64,000 bases of DNA from the NCBI RefSeq assembly GCF_032878955.1, contig NZ_CP043839.1:5084001-5148000 (forward strand). The letters are read 5' to 3'. The notes under the pieces were generated by a model. It was not told the origin of the DNA. It was given only the letters and a program-made list of their open reading frames with translations, and did not search any database. Position numbers and translations under genes: made by a program. Below are positions 63,165-64,000 of the stretch, piece after piece. How positions within the stretch are numbered: position 1 is the first letter of the stretch; every line of letters begins with the position of its first letter. The DNA is from Butyricimonas paravirosa (GTDB taxonomy: Bacteria; Bacteroidota; Bacteroidia; Bacteroidales; Marinifilaceae).

Positions 63165-64000
63165 AATGAGAAAGATATTGAAAATAGCGGGAAATGAGTT
63201 GCGCGCTCTCTTTTGTTCTCCCGTGGCTTGGTTTATTTTAGTGATATTTGCCGTTCAGTCGGGAATGACTTTTACCGACTTGTTCCGGAGTGTTTTGCGA
63301 CAACAATTTATGGGGGAACCGATAGAATATAGTATCACGACGGCTCTGTTAACAGGAATGTCGGGAACATTTACGGTGATACAACAATATTTGTATCTAT
63401 ATGTTCCCTTGTTGACGATGGGATTGATGAGCCGGGAATTTGGTAGCGGTTCGATTAAACTCCTGTACTCGTCCCCCGTGACAGCGGGACAGATCATTTG
63501 GGGAAAATTCCTTTCGATGATGGTTTACGGGTTGATATTGATGGGCGTGTTGCTGGTTCTGGTTCTTTTTGCTTGTTGCACGGTGGAATCATTTGATCTT
63601 TCCGCGGCCTTATCGGGTTTACTCGGATTGTATTTGTTAATGTGTGCTTACGCGGCAATCGGGCTTTATATGTCCAGCCTGACCTCTTATCAGGTTGTGG
63701 CGGCCGTGGGAACGTTGGCCGTGTTAATCGTGCTGAATTTCATCGGTAGTGTGGGGCAGGATATAGCTTTCGTGCGTGAAATCACGTATTGGTTGTCAAT
63801 CAAGGGGCGGGCAACCGTGTTCATTGACGGGTTGATATGTAGTGAGGACTTCCTGTATTTTGTCGTGGTCATTCTCTTTTTCCTGACGTTGGGAATCATG
63901 AAGATCGAGGCTCACCGGGCAAAACGGAGTCAAGTGATGACGGTAGGACGTTATCTTGTTGTGATTGCAGTTACCGTGGCATTGGGGTATATGACTTCTC
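63165..64000 (+). CDS. GldF-GldG fusion, second of the tandem pair, cut by the window edge
   Basis: An open frame from the ATG at 63165 runs to the window end without a stop (278 codons). It begins MRKILKIAGNELRALFCSPV and contains LLTMGLMSREFGSGSIKLLY and EITYWLSIKGRATVFIDGL. It matches the permease part of the upstream gene and of the locus I protein residue for residue in many stretches. Only 14 bp separate it from the previous stop. The visible part ends at the last permease helix, so the periplasmic part, if present, lies outside. Two adjacent fused permeases would let locus II form a heterodimeric ABC-2 transporter. Confidence 0.85.

Overview
The window reads as chromosome of a gut Bacteroidota, most likely Odoribacteraceae-like (Butyricimonas/Odoribacter type). 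The reasons are several SusC/SusD pairs, FecI-type sigma/FecR pairs, promoters with a TAnnTTTG -7 box, a short primary sigma factor, a glycogen cluster containing a GT3-GT35 fusion, and lipoproteins with acidic residues after the lipobox cysteine. The genus is an inference; there is no rRNA or tRNA gene to test it. Genes are dense on both strands and I see no intact transposon, prophage or CRISPR array.

Layout. 1-96: 5' end of a minus-strand DNA alkylation repair gene. 240-4357: parA, parB, a DUF5683 protein and a LysM lytic transglycosylase. 4431-15933: locus I, a co-directional run of ECF sigma, FecR, SusC, SusD, a lipoprotein, a GldA-like ATPase and a GldF-GldG fusion. 15953-16149: a large palindromic repeat. 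16154-19913: RlmD, a zinc-less sirtuin, an NlpC/P60-like protein without its cysteine, and WbqC. 20242-31204: five glycogen genes (branching enzyme, debranching enzyme, GT4 transferase, GH57 protein, GT3-GT35 fusion). 31441-35041: a TonB receptor with a DUF4374 lipoprotein. 35117-44592: SUI1/YciH, an NfnA/GltD-type flavoprotein with a frameshift, a flavodiiron protein, a C1B peptidase, a CPBP protease and FtsK. 44810-47244: an HtrA protease and the primary sigma factor. 47543-49157: two divergent DUF6266-like genes. 49473-64000: locus II, with a stand-alone carboxypeptidase-regulatory-like protein, a divergent ECF sigma, FecR, SusC, SusD, DUF4843 and PKD-like lipoproteins, a GldA-like ATPase, one complete GldF-GldG fusion and a second that runs off the window.

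The most interesting content is the pair of loci I and II. Each joins cell-surface signalling (sigma, FecR, a SusC with an STN domain), outer-membrane import (SusC/SusD), surface lipoproteins that differ between the loci, and an inner-membrane ABC-2 transporter of the gliding-gene type (GldA plus fused GldFG). Both carry stem-loops at the same two internal boundaries, before susC and before the ATPase gene. This suggests one conserved, regulated trans-envelope system with exchangeable surface recognition proteins. The substrate cannot be read from the sequence.

Other notable points are a three-copy fixed-spacing motif (GACACC-N17-ATGAATGAAAT) around the locus II regulators, with an 11-bp inverted repeat flanking a small gene there; a dispersed palindromic repeat family; an IS3-end-like palindrome; and several enzymes whose expected catalytic or metal-binding residues are missing.
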